Notes under the pieces: model-generated
Seen by the model: the letters and a program-made list of their open reading frames with translations, nothing else
What the model was told of the DNA's origin: nothing
The model's database searches: none
Shown here: positions 9,000 to 16,766 of the stretch, one piece after another
Numbering within the stretch: position 1 is the stretch's first letter
Layout of the letters: every line of letters begins with the position of its first letter
Assembly (NCBI GenBank): GCA_964471825.1
Contig: CAYYKD010000005.1
Coordinates: forward strand, 62,001-126,000
Direction: 5' to 3'
DNA from: CAYYKD01 sp964471825
GTDB lineage: Bacteria; Spirochaetota; GWE2-31-10; CAYYKD01
Length of the DNA: 64,000 bases
Translations under genes and position numbers: made by a program

Positions 9000-9227
9000 C
9001 TAGTCAATTCTTTCTACCTCTATTCCATCGGTCTCAGACCGTCTCAGTGACACATTATAGTTTAGGATGTTAACCTGTATCGGGTCACCAAGAAGTGCTG
9101 ACCTGATAACAGTCCCCTCAACTCCCCTTGTAAATCCCATCTCTGATAACCTCTTGCCAACTTCCCTTGTTAGGGTGACCTTCAAGACTCTAAACCGCTC
9201 CGAGTTATTAATTTCAGATAACTTCAT
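9000..9227 (-). CDS. feoA: Ferrous iron transport protein A (FeoA)
   Basis: FeoA is a small SH3-like cytosolic partner of FeoB. The protein (75 residues from the ATG at 9227) has the FeoA pattern EVGKRLSEMGFTRGVEGTVI and ends in VSLRRSETDGIEVERI, matching the family's LR..EA..I.V tail. A longer reading from 9242 is possible, but the GGGGG ribosome site four to five bases before the ATG at 9227 sits inside that extension and favours the shorter form. Three 13-bp tandem repeats lie directly upstream. Confidence 0.93.
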   Translation of the reverse strand: MKLSEINNSERFRVLKVTLTREVGKRLSEMGFTRGVEGTVIRSALLGDPIQVNILNYNVSLRRSETDGIEVERID

Positions 9228-9238
9228 TTTTATCCCCC

Positions 9239-9276
9239 ACATTCAATCTTTACATTCAATCTTTACATTCAATCTT
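9239..9276 (-). repeat. Three tandem 13-bp repeats in the feoA leader
   Basis: The unit AAAGATTGAATGT (minus strand) is repeated three times head to tail, at 9239-9251, 9252-9264 and 9265-9276 (last copy one base short). The array ends at the feoA ribosome site. It could bind a regulator, affect leader RNA, or be a simple slippage product. Confidence 0.8.
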
Positions 9277-9325
9277 CGATACACTTAAAAAACTATAAAG
9301 TTGTACTAAATTGTAACACTTACTT

Positions 9326-9763
9326 TCACTTCTCATTGCCTTTGCATTTTGAACATATCCCATATAGTCTAAGACTATGATCATGAAGTTCAAATGAATT
9401 TTCACTGCAGATTGATCGCTGTATCTCCTCAAGTTTTGGGCTGTAGAACTCAGATATAGTTCCACAGACCGTACAGATCAAATGATCGTGATGCTTTCTG
9501 CCTATTCTCTTTTCATATCTCTTACTACCATCACCAATATCGATCTCATCAGCAATACCTGCATCACAGAAAAGCTTCATTGCTCTATAAACAGTTGCTA
9601 CACCTATATTACTTCTTTCCGATTTAACTTTTTCAAACAACCCCTGAGCCGTTATATGATTATCAACTGCTACAAAAATATCAAGTACAAACTCTCTCTG
9701 TGTACTCTGTTTGATATTATTATTACTTAGATACTTGAAATAGGCCTCTTTATGCTTATCCAT
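9326..9763 (-). CDS. fur: Ferric uptake regulator, Fur family
   Basis: This is an iron-responsive dimeric repressor. The protein has 145 residues from the ATG at 9763; a TTG two codons earlier is less likely because GAGGG then lies only at the TTG. An N-terminal winged helix contains TAQGLFEKVKSERSNIGVATVYRAM, the DNA-recognition helix. The metal part has RKHHDHLICTVCG (HHDH site 2 and first CxxC) and GICSKCKG (second CxxC of the structural zinc site). A perfect 7-1-7 Fur box lies just upstream, implying autoregulation. feoA-feoB follow on the same strand after 98 bases, so Fur is the clear functional call rather than Zur or PerR, though the last cannot be excluded by sequence alone. Confidence 0.9.
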   Translation of the reverse strand: MDKHKEAYFKYLSNNNIKQSTQREFVLDIFVAVDNHITAQGLFEKVKSERSNIGVATVYRAMKLFCDAGIADEIDIGDGSKRYEKRIGRKHHDHLICTVCGTISEFYSPKLEEIQRSICSENSFELHDHSLRLYGICSKCKGNEK

Positions 9764-9777
9764 CCCCAACCCTCATC

Positions 9778-9792
9778 TGATAATAATTATCA
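9778..9792. promoter_or_regulatory. Fur box (7-1-7 inverted repeat)
   Basis: TGATAATAATTATCA is a perfect 7-1-7 palindrome, identical to the classical Bacillus-type Fur box TGATAATNATTATCA. It lies 14 bases upstream of the fur start codon and abuts the -10 side of the TTGACA at 9813-9818. Binding there would block transcription of fur and possibly feoAB. Confidence 0.85.
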
Positions 9793-9818
9793 GTATCACT
9801 AAATAGGAGGTTTGTCAA
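9790..9818 (-). promoter_or_regulatory. Putative fur promoter
   Basis: A consensus -35 TTGACA (9818-9813) is followed after 17 bases by TACTGA (9795-9790), or after 15 bases by GATACT. The -10 match is weak, but the Fur box overlaps this region, as expected for an autoregulated promoter. Confidence 0.5.
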
Positions 9819-9855
9819 TTCAAATTTTTAAACAAATCAAATTTTCAAAAAAAAA

Positions 9856-9883
9856 TTACAAATATTTATTGCAATATTATAAA
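9856..9883 (+). promoter_or_regulatory. Putative promoter of the padR-HAAS operon
   Basis: TTACAA (9856-9861) and TATAAA (9878-9883) are separated by 16 bases. The pair lies about 60 bases before the padR start. Confidence 0.5.
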
Positions 9884-9911
9884 ATGTGTAGTATGTTGTA
9901 TTCAGCAATAG

Positions 9912-9924
9912 TGTGCAACGCACA
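9912..9924. promoter_or_regulatory. Candidate PadR operator
   Basis: TGTGCAACGCACA is a perfect 5-3-5 inverted repeat between the putative promoter and the ribosome site of padR. PadR proteins often bind dyads with TGT/ACA arms near their own genes, so autoregulation is plausible but unproven. Confidence 0.45.
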
Positions 9925-9944
9925 TCATTGGTAAAGGAGGACAA

Positions 9945-10292
9945 ATGGATGATTTCTACGCAAATATCCTTCAGGAATTACGCCGCGGCACATTGGTACT
10001 AAGCGTTCTAATGACAACCGGTGAACCTGTTTACGGTTATTCACTTGTCTCTATACTTCAGGATAAAGGTGTTATAATCGAACATAACACGCTTTATCCA
10101 CTATTAAGACGACTTGAGAAACAGGGATTACTCAGTAGTCAATGGGATACAGCTGAGTCTAGGCCACGAAAGTATTACCAGATTACAGATGAGGGCAAAA
10201 AGACAGCCTCAATGATAGTCAATGAATGGAAAACCCTGAACAATGTTATTACAAATTTAATTAATGAGGAGGAGATTTATGAAGTTAGTTGA
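9945..10292 (+). CDS. PadR family transcriptional regulator
   Basis: The 115-residue protein is a small winged-helix regulator of PadR subfamily 2. The signature is LRRGTLVLSVLMTTGEPVYGYSLV at the N-terminus, followed by the recognition-helix part EHNTLYPLLRRLEKQGLL and the wing PRKYYQITDEGKK. AAAGGAGG sits 6 bases before the ATG. Its 3' end overlaps the next gene, a HAAS membrane protein. PadR-HAAS pairs are common as ligand-sensing repressor plus membrane partner controlling envelope or transport functions. The target is not visible here. Confidence 0.92.
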   Translation: MDDFYANILQELRRGTLVLSVLMTTGEPVYGYSLVSILQDKGVIIEHNTLYPLLRRLEKQGLLSSQWDTAESRPRKYYQITDEGKKTASMIVNEWKTLNNVITNLINEEEIYEVS

Positions 10293-11274
10293 TCAGTACA
10301 TCCATGTTATAGGGGAGAAACTTCCACTAAAAACAAGAAAAGACATTAAGGAGGAGCTTAGAACTTTACTGCTTGATGAGATTGAAAGTAATTATGGCAC
10401 ATCGCCTACCAATGAACAAATATTTGAGACTATCAAATCCTACGGGAACCCAACTGAGGTTGCGGCCAGATACAACGGAGATAAACCTGTTATAGCACCG
10501 GGCCTTAAAGAACTATATTTTATGCTTCTAAAGATAATTCTTGGAGCTATATCAATAGCTTTTACTACCATATTTTTTGTTGAGCTGTTTACTAATGTAG
10601 CTGCTTCAGTTCCTAATGCAGTTCCTTTAAAGGAACTATTTCTACGAATCTTAAAAATACCGCTTCAAGTATTTTCAGCATATACAGGGGCGATTGGTAT
10701 GGTTTCACTGGTTTTTGTTGCGATCTCCTATTTTAATAACAACATTAAAGTTGATACAGACTGGAACCCCGGTGATCTGCAGGATGTAGAAATAGACGAA
10801 AAAAAACCATCTATAGTAGAAAATATTTTCTCTGTTCTATTCGGAGTAATTTTCATTGTTCTTGTGCTTTTTTTCCCCGAAATAATCTCAAGATGTGAAG
10901 ACCTGTTTTTTAGTGTCTCAATAAATCTGAGTCATAGAATCAATATTGAGGCATTTAAAACTTACGGCATTCTATTTAGTTTTATCGTTGCACTTGATAT
11001 TTTGGCTATTCTGGTAGATAAATTGACGATAAAGAAAACCTCACTTGGGTTATTCTATAAGATGCTGGTTTCTACTCTTTCGATTATAATTGTTACATTT
11101 ATGCTTCTTGATAGTGATCTATACACTAATTATACTGGAATAATTGGATTTAAGACTATCTTTCTTATATCACTCTTTGGAAGTATTGTAGAATTATTAT
11201 CAAATGTAGTAAAAACAATTAAATATTACCTTAACAAGACCTCTTTAAAAGCCTCTTTATCATGTGATAAATAA
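10279..11274 (+). CDS. HAAS-domain membrane protein, PadR partner
   Basis: The 331-residue protein has an N-terminal HAAS domain (residues 1-70): LPLKTRKDIKEELRTLL, then SYGNPTEVAARYNG, the family's F/YG-P-VA--Y motif. Four to six hydrophobic segments follow: about 82-105, 125-150, 185-205, 230-250, 265-280 and 290-310. The ATG at 10279 follows GAGGAGGAG and overlaps padR by 14 bases; an upstream ATG at 10264 lies in that ribosome site and is not used. HAAS domains are thought to link membrane proteins to PadR-type regulators. The transported or sensed molecule is unknown. Confidence 0.8.
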   Translation: MKLVDQYIHVIGEKLPLKTRKDIKEELRTLLLDEIESNYGTSPTNEQIFETIKSYGNPTEVAARYNGDKPVIAPGLKELYFMLLKIILGAISIAFTTIFFVELFTNVAASVPNAVPLKELFLRILKIPLQVFSAYTGAIGMVSLVFVAISYFNNNIKVDTDWNPGDLQDVEIDEKKPSIVENIFSVLFGVIFIVLVLFFPEIISRCEDLFFSVSINLSHRINIEAFKTYGILFSFIVALDILAILVDKLTIKKTSLGLFYKMLVSTLSIIIVTFMLLDSDLYTNYTGIIGFKTIFLISLFGSIVELLSNVVKTIKYYLNKTSLKASLSCDK

Positions 11275-11467
11275 TAATTAAAATAGAGCCTCCTGCAATA
11301 ATAAAAGATCAAAAGTAGTTGAAGGGATTTTTACGGGGAGGCTCAATATACAAATAAGTGATTTTAGTAATTATTAACACATCAATTTATGCGGCTTTTT
11401 TATAATTCTCCAAAAATTATTTTTATACAAAAGTCGCTTGATATTCTTTAAAAATTCTTCAAATTTC

Positions 11468-11496
11468 TTGATATTCTTATGTAATTTATTTATATT
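11468..11496 (+). promoter_or_regulatory. Promoter of the FeoB-associated small protein gene
   Basis: TTGATA (11468-11473) and TATATT (11491-11496) are separated by exactly 17 bases and lie 25 bases before the start codon. TTGATATTCTT occurs twice here (11439-11449 and 11468-11478), so an upstream duplicate of the -35 area exists. Confidence 0.6.
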
Positions 11497-11520
11497 ATTA
11501 GTTAAGTAAGGAGACTGCAA

Positions 11521-11697
11521 ATGGTAATATTAGAGTTTTTAACAATCGGAATAATAATACTCCTAAGCATAGCCTATTTAATATACATCTTTATAAAGAA
11601 GGCAAAAAACAAAGGTAGATGTGAGGGGTGCTCTAAAGCCGGTAATTGCACGGAACAAACAATTACAGAAACAAAAATAGAAAAAAATGCTCAATAG
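11521..11697 (+). CDS. FeoB-associated Cys-rich membrane protein
   Basis: The 58-residue protein starts at an ATG eight bases after AAGGAG. Residues 4-27 form one membrane helix (FLTIGIIILLSIAYLIYIF). A Lys-rich stretch and the motif CEGCSKAGNC (residues 35-44) follow. This matches the FeoB-associated Cys-rich family (one N-terminal helix, then CxxC with a further Cys), often encoded with feoAB. It lies 2.3 kb from feoA on the other strand, beyond the PadR-HAAS pair. The three Cys could bind Fe(II) or pass it to FeoB; that role is inferred from the family. Confidence 0.75.
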   Translation: MVILEFLTIGIIILLSIAYLIYIFIKKAKNKGRCEGCSKAGNCTEQTITETKIEKNAQ

Positions 11698-11844
11698 TTA
11701 TTATTTTTTATTTTTATTAAATAATATTTAACACTTTTTATTTATATTGCTATATTGTATTAAATTATAAAAATTGGTGCTTGAAAAAATATTTTTAATC
11801 CCATGAGCCTCCCTATAGTATAAATTTAAATTAAGAGGTAACAT

Positions 11845-12601
11845 ATGAATATTTGCAACATACTTTTAGCAGAGNNNNNNNNNNGTCAACCAGAGAATGA
11901 CAGAGAAGATGTTAAAATTAATGGGACACTCTGTTATTGTTGCATCAAATGGTCAGGAAGCAGTTAATATTACCCTAGAACAAAAATTTGATCTTATTCT
12001 GATGGATATGCAGATGCCGATCCTTGACGGAATTGCAGCATCGATACAGATACGACAAAATTTTACCAATCCAAATAGGGATACAAATATATACGCTTTA
12101 ACAGCAAATGCCTTTGATGAAGATAGAGAGCTATGCCTATCTTCCGGAATGGATGGTTTTATAACAAAGCCTGTAACAAGAGCACTCTTGAGTAATATTA
12201 TAGAGTCTGTTCATTCGGGTGATTCTAACACTCATAAAACTGACAATCAACAAACATTATCACTAATTAATTATGATATGCTTAACGATGTCTCAGAGGA
12301 GGACAGGGCAGTCATTATCGAAGAAGTTTTAAACGATGTTCCGGATAGACTAAACTTGTTAAAGAAATATATAGATAACCTTGAGTTTGACAAGATTTCA
12401 GAGTACTGCCACAAATTACGGGGAGTATTTCTAATGTTTGAGGCAAAGGAGATAATTTTATATTTTGATAGAATGCGTCTTCTCTACAAAGACAAAATTA
12501 AAGAAGGTTATCATCCACTTTTTGAGCAATTATCAGCAAAAACAGATATTTTTCTAAACGAACTAAAGGATTATCTTTACAAACTAAAAATTTTGAAGTA
12601 A
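11845..12601 (+). CDS. Response regulator receiver-HPt protein, split by a scaffold gap
   Basis: This is a two-domain phosphorelay protein. The first 10 codons (11845-11874) read MNICNILLAE. Ten Ns follow, then VNQRMTEKMLKLMGH. The receiver consensus is LLAEDNxVNQ, so exactly three codons are missing; nine bases rather than ten would restore the frame. The receiver contains LILMDMQMPILDG (phospho-acceptor Asp) and a later ITKP lysine. Residues about 140-250 form an HPt domain with the phosphorylatable His in YCHKLRGVFLMFEA. Such REC-HPt proteins shuttle phosphate between hybrid kinases and regulators. A possible PAS kinase partner follows 8 bases downstream. Confidence 0.85.
11875..11884. other. 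Scaffold gap (10 N) inside the receiver domain
   Basis: The run is a fixed-length placeholder. The flanking codons indicate that 9 real bases are missing; with 10 Ns an artificial frameshift is created. Confidence 0.9.
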
Positions 12602-12609
12602 AATTAAAT

Positions 12610-13812
12610 ATGATTAATCAAATTCCTAGAGAGATAGATATATTAGATAAAAATGATGGGGGTTGTCTTCATATAGATGAACAAAACTGCATCCCATTTA
12701 TGATTAACACCAATCCACTACCGGTTATTATTCTTAATAAAGACAGACAAATCGTAACTGCAAACAAACCATTCTATAATTATTTTAACATCCAACATGA
12801 CAACAGCATTACAGGTAAATTATTTGGAGAAACAACCGGTTGCCATAACTTCTTTAAGAATGGCTGCGGTAGAAGTGACGGTTGTCAATTCTGCAAAGCC
12901 CTTGATATCATAAATAGAGCTATCAATGAAAATCGCAGTGTTACAGATGAGTGCAGACTGGTATTAGATGATTCTAATACAAAGGGTTCCTATGAATTCA
13001 GGTTTACTGCATATCCTTTTACTATGGATGGATGTTTTTTTATTATAGTATATCTGTTTGATATCAGTGATACAAAAAGAAGACGGATACTTGAACGGGT
13101 GTTTCTACACGATCTTCTGAATACTGCCGGAGCATTAAGCGGTTTCATTGAACTATATGATATGATTCCCGATCCTAATGATAAGAGAGAAATTTTTAAA
13201 GATATATCCAACCTTTCGGCAACTCTGATTGATGAGATCTATAGTCATAAAGATATCCTCAGTGCTGAGAATAGTGAACTACAAATCCGTACATCAGATA
13301 TAAAAATTGAAGGATTAATCAAACAGATCCTTTTCGAAATAAGCACAAGAGATTTTGCTAAAGGAAAATCTATATTAATTGATCCGGATAGTCAAATAGA
13401 CATATCATTTAACTCAGATCGTGTGATAATTAAACGAATTCTTCATGCCATGATAAAAAACGGCATGGAGGCATCAGTTAAGGGAGAGACTGTATATATA
13501 GGCACAAAAAAAGAAACGATAATAACAAATATGCAAATTACCGGACAACAAAATGAACAGCATAAAGAACAACAGAGTGAACAACTGGTTTTCTATGTCA
13601 AAAACTCCCAATTCATTCCGCATCAGATAGCCCTGCAGATTTTTCAGAGAGGATTTTCAACAAAAGGAACCCATAGAGGTGTCGGTACCTTTTCAATGCG
13701 GTTATTTGCCGAGAATTTTCTTCATGGCACTGTTGATTTTGTAACAGATGAAATTGACGGCACAACATTCTTTCTCAGTATCCCCTACATAGAGGGTTTA
13801 AATGCAAAATAA
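12610..13812 (+). CDS. PAS-domain histidine kinase-like protein with Cys cluster
   Basis: The 400-residue protein has an N-terminal PAS domain (about 30-150) containing TGCHNFFKNGCGRSDGCQFC near residue 78, a four-Cys cluster that could bind metal or haem or sense redox. A kinase core follows: H-box RVFLHDLLNTAGALSGF (His near 166), N-box AMIKNGMEAS, and an ATP lid FSTKGTHRGVGTFSM. The usual G1 motif DxGxG appears as VKNSQFIPHQ, so it is degenerate. This variant H-box and lid occur in a known group of PAS kinases. No membrane segment is seen, so it is cytosolic. It is cotranscribed with the REC-HPt gene. Confidence 0.8.
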   Translation: MINQIPREIDILDKNDGGCLHIDEQNCIPFMINTNPLPVIILNKDRQIVTANKPFYNYFNIQHDNSITGKLFGETTGCHNFFKNGCGRSDGCQFCKALDIINRAINENRSVTDECRLVLDDSNTKGSYEFRFTAYPFTMDGCFFIIVYLFDISDTKRRRILERVFLHDLLNTAGALSGFIELYDMIPDPNDKREIFKDISNLSATLIDEIYSHKDILSAENSELQIRTSDIKIEGLIKQILFEISTRDFAKGKSILIDPDSQIDISFNSDRVIIKRILHAMIKNGMEASVKGETVYIGTKKETIITNMQITGQQNEQHKEQQSEQLVFYVKNSQFIPHQIALQIFQRGFSTKGTHRGVGTFSMRLFAENFLHGTVDFVTDEIDGTTFFLSIPYIEGLNAK

Positions 13813-14719
13813 AATTATCCGTTACCTCATCATAACCCTTATCATTTCATCATGCAACAACAACAATCCTGATTGGGTAGTAAGAAGATATCTTGATGCA
13901 GTCAAAAATAATGACAACCAAAAAGCATATAACTGTATGGCACCGGATGACCGGAGAGCATATAGTCAGGAAGAATACTCAAACAGTGAAACCATCACCC
14001 CATTAACAAAACAGATTAGCCTCTCGATGCAATATAAAATAATTAGTCTCACTAAAACGGCACCGGATAGAGCAATTGTTAAGGTTAACATTTCAATGAT
14101 CGACCCCAACCTGCTATTCTCAATATATGGTGATCAGATTGAAAATATGGCCGAAAATGAGCTTAGAAAATTCTTTAAAGCAAACAAGATTGGCCTAAGG
14201 AAGACGATCAAACAGAGAGATGTCGAGTACAGACTTGTATATGTATCCGGCACATGGTACATATTCGCTAACATGGCAAAGAAGAAGTATGCCTCAGATC
14301 TTTATAATTCGGCACTTACACTATATGATAAGGGATTACTCGATGAGGCCTTAGATACTTTTCGAGATGTAAGGGGCTTTAATCATAACATCGAGAAGAC
14401 ATATCAATATGAGGAATCAATACTAAAAAAACAAATATATATTAATGAATACCTGAAAACTAAAATTACCCACAATATTGAGGACACAAATTTATTTATT
14501 AATTACAATATCACCAATATCGGAACCTATATGATAAAGGGTTTTACAACCAGAATTAAATTTATAGATAGTTCTATGTCACTTAGAGATAAAGTTGAAT
14601 CCGTTGAAAATAGATTGATTGGATTTGAGGAAACCCTACGGGGAAATATTATTTCTGATCTTTACCACGATGATTTTAAAGAGCTGGTTTCAATAACGAT
14701 TTCTGATATTAAGTACTAA
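13802..14719 (+). CDS. Putative lipoprotein, unknown function
   Basis: The 305-residue protein has a signal peptide (residues 1-19) ending in a lipobox-like LIISSC, so it is probably lipid-anchored at Cys19. The mature part begins NNNNPDWVVRRYLDAVKNNDNQKAYNCM, resembling DUF4878/NTF2-like lumazine folds common in lipoproteins. A possible TPR-like part lies near residues 165-200 (ALTLYDKGLLDEALDTFRDV). The start codon overlaps the preceding kinase gene by 11 bases and follows AGAGGG. It may be a periplasmic component linked with the kinases on each side. Confidence 0.7.
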   Translation: MQNKIIRYLIITLIISSCNNNNPDWVVRRYLDAVKNNDNQKAYNCMAPDDRRAYSQEEYSNSETITPLTKQISLSMQYKIISLTKTAPDRAIVKVNISMIDPNLLFSIYGDQIENMAENELRKFFKANKIGLRKTIKQRDVEYRLVYVSGTWYIFANMAKKKYASDLYNSALTLYDKGLLDEALDTFRDVRGFNHNIEKTYQYEESILKKQIYINEYLKTKITHNIEDTNLFINYNITNIGTYMIKGFTTRIKFIDSSMSLRDKVESVENRLIGFEETLRGNIISDLYHDDFKELVSITISDIKY

Positions 14720-14741
14720 ATATTTTATGGAGACAATTAAG

Positions 14742-15914
14742 ATGGAAAAAAGTAAAAAAATCGCAATATTAAAAAACACCAGGATTTTTGGTAAACTTAA
14801 AGATAGCGACTACAATATGATCGCTGAGGTTGCAAATCTGGTTGACTACAGTAAGGGAGAGATCGTCTTTAACGAGGAAGACGCAGCGGACGCATTTTAC
14901 ATAATTGTTGATGGAACAGTCAGTATTATAAAAAAATCTAAAAGCGGTGAGGTCTCAATACTTGCAGTAAAACAATCGGGGGCTGTGTTTGGCGAGATGG
15001 CTGTAATCGATGAATTACCAAGGAGTGCAGGCATTAGAGCAGAGACAGATCTATCCCTGCTCAAGATTTTAAAAGAGGAGTTCACCTCTCTCATCAATAC
15101 AAACTCTAACATTGCCGTTGAGTTATCTCGCGGTATATGTTCAACCGTCAGAGATTCAAACAACTCATACATCAACAACCTTGAACGAAGAAACAGACAA
15201 CTGGAAATAGCATACAGAAAACTTAAAGAGATGCAGGGCGAGCTGATAGCAAAAGAGAAACTTTCACTTGTCGGCCGGTTTGCCTCATTAATTGTTCATG
15301 ATATTAAAAACCCCATGACAAATATAAGAGCCTATGCAGAACTGATAAAAATGACCGTAAAAGATAACCCGAAGGTTCATAAATCAACAACTGTTATTAT
15401 GAATGAAGTAGACCGTCTGGTAAAGATGACTACAGAACTACTAGAGTTTTCAAGAGGTGAGATGCACCTCAAGATGACACCTATCAACTTAACCAGTCTC
15501 CTTTTAAACATTATTGATTCAATAAGAGCAGACCTTCTACAGAGAGGCGTGTCTATTGTCTTTGATGAAAAAACTGACTCTGTTATTATGGGTGACCCTG
15601 ATAAACTTACAAGAATGTTTCTTAACCTTATCAACAACTCAATTGAGGCAATTTCTTCAAGCGGTAAGATAACGCTAAAGATATCAGAGGAGAATGAAAA
15701 AGTTAAATTTGTAATTCAGGACAACGGTTGCGGAATGGAACCTTCAATACTGGAAAAAATATTTGAACCTTTTTTTAGCCATAATAAAAAAAAGGGGACA
15801 GGGCTTGGAATGGCAATTGTAAAGAGTATTATTGAATCTCATAAAGGGGTTATATCATCTGCAAGTAAACCAGGCCTTGGAACAAGATTTGAGGTTGTGT
15901 TTCCCGCTCTATAA
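14742..15914 (+). CDS. Cyclic-nucleotide-binding domain histidine kinase
   Basis: The protein (390 residues from the ATG at 14742, GGAG nine bases upstream) joins an N-terminal cNMP-binding domain (about 10-130) to a soluble histidine kinase. The phosphate-binding cassette is FGEMAVIDELPRSAGIRAE, with the ligand-contacting Glu and Arg. The kinase has H-box IVHDIKNPMTNIRAYAEL, N-box LINNSIEAI, G1 DNGCGM, F-box FEPFF and G2 GTGLGMAIVKSI, all complete. It could couple cAMP or cGMP levels to phosphorylation; a class III cyclase is encoded at 25783-28545. The next gene is 93 bases away. Confidence 0.9.
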   Translation: MEKSKKIAILKNTRIFGKLKDSDYNMIAEVANLVDYSKGEIVFNEEDAADAFYIIVDGTVSIIKKSKSGEVSILAVKQSGAVFGEMAVIDELPRSAGIRAETDLSLLKILKEEFTSLINTNSNIAVELSRGICSTVRDSNNSYINNLERRNRQLEIAYRKLKEMQGELIAKEKLSLVGRFASLIVHDIKNPMTNIRAYAELIKMTVKDNPKVHKSTTVIMNEVDRLVKMTTELLEFSRGEMHLKMTPINLTSLLLNIIDSIRADLLQRGVSIVFDEKTDSVIMGDPDKLTRMFLNLINNSIEAISSSGKITLKISEENEKVKFVIQDNGCGMEPSILEKIFEPFFSHNKKKGTGLGMAIVKSIIESHKGVISSASKPGLGTRFEVVFPAL

Positions 15915-16007
15915 AAGCCGGTTATAAGTTAACATGTGCCAAAACAATATTCTGATGTTTTCAATTCAAGGATAACTATAAGGATAAATATACTATAAAG
16001 GATAACT

Positions 16008-16766
16008 ATGAACGATAAATCAAATGAGATTACTGTCTACGGGCTTCAATCAGTAAATGCACTATGTGAGAGTAGTCCCGATAAAATCAAACGGCTTTTC
16101 TACAATGCATCTGTTTCAAAAAAATTCGGCAAAATAACCGCATATCTGGCAAGCAAGCAAAAAATCTATAGACAGGTTACTGATGGTGAGCTTGAAAAAA
16201 TTACAGGAACAAATAGACATTCCGGCGTTGCTGCGGTTATAGATCCACCTTTAATTCACATCATAGATGACACCTCCTTACAAAAAATCTCCCGGGATAA
16301 CTCGCCGTTGATTATTCTCGATAGAGTCGGAAATCCAAATAACCTTGGGGCCATTGTAAGAACAGCTGCATTCTTCGGACTCAAAAATATTGTTCTGACA
16401 GGCAATGACTCTACAGCTATGATTTCTTCAGCTTCATATAGAACAGCTCAGGGAGGAATGGAATTCGTTAAACTTTATCGTGCAGCTGATCCTGCCGGAC
16501 TTATCAATATGTGCAAACAGTATTTTACCGTCATAGGTACGACTCTAAATTCTCAAACACCTCTTGATGCTTTGTCATCAAAAATCCCGCCGGGAAAACC
16601 GGTTGCATTTATCTTTGGCAATGAAGAGGATGGTTTAGATATAGCGACCGAAAAATTATGCGATCTACTTACTATAATTAATGGGTCAGGCAAAATGGAT
16701 TCTCTAAATGTCTCTAATGCAGCATCAATTGTAATGTATGAACTGAAAAAATGGAGGTCTGTATGA
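16008..16766 (+). CDS. SpoU/TrmH family RNA 2'-O-methyltransferase
   Basis: This predicted SAM-dependent methyltransferase modifies a ribose 2'-OH in rRNA or tRNA through a SPOUT knot. The 252 residues include motif 1 LDRVGNPNNLGAIVRTAAFFG (in part), motif 2 VAFIFGNEEDGLD and motif 3 SLNVSNAASIVMYE, all intact. The N-terminal 90 residues form an RNA-binding substrate domain as in RlmB. The exact target is not decidable. The leader contains repeated AAGGATAACTA segments, the last of which supplies the ribosome site. The stop overlaps the next start (ATGA), so the two are coupled. Confidence 0.88.
   Translation: MNDKSNEITVYGLQSVNALCESSPDKIKRLFYNASVSKKFGKITAYLASKQKIYRQVTDGELEKITGTNRHSGVAAVIDPPLIHIIDDTSLQKISRDNSPLIILDRVGNPNNLGAIVRTAAFFGLKNIVLTGNDSTAMISSASYRTAQGGMEFVKLYRAADPAGLINMCKQYFTVIGTTLNSQTPLDALSSKIPPGKPVAFIFGNEEDGLDIATEKLCDLLTIINGSGKMDSLNVSNAASIVMYELKKWRSV

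Noticed and set aside
11286..11344. GAGCCTCC...GGAGGCTC stem after the HAAS gene as a terminator
   Set aside because: The loop is 43 bases and no T-run follows; more likely related to the element-end motif.
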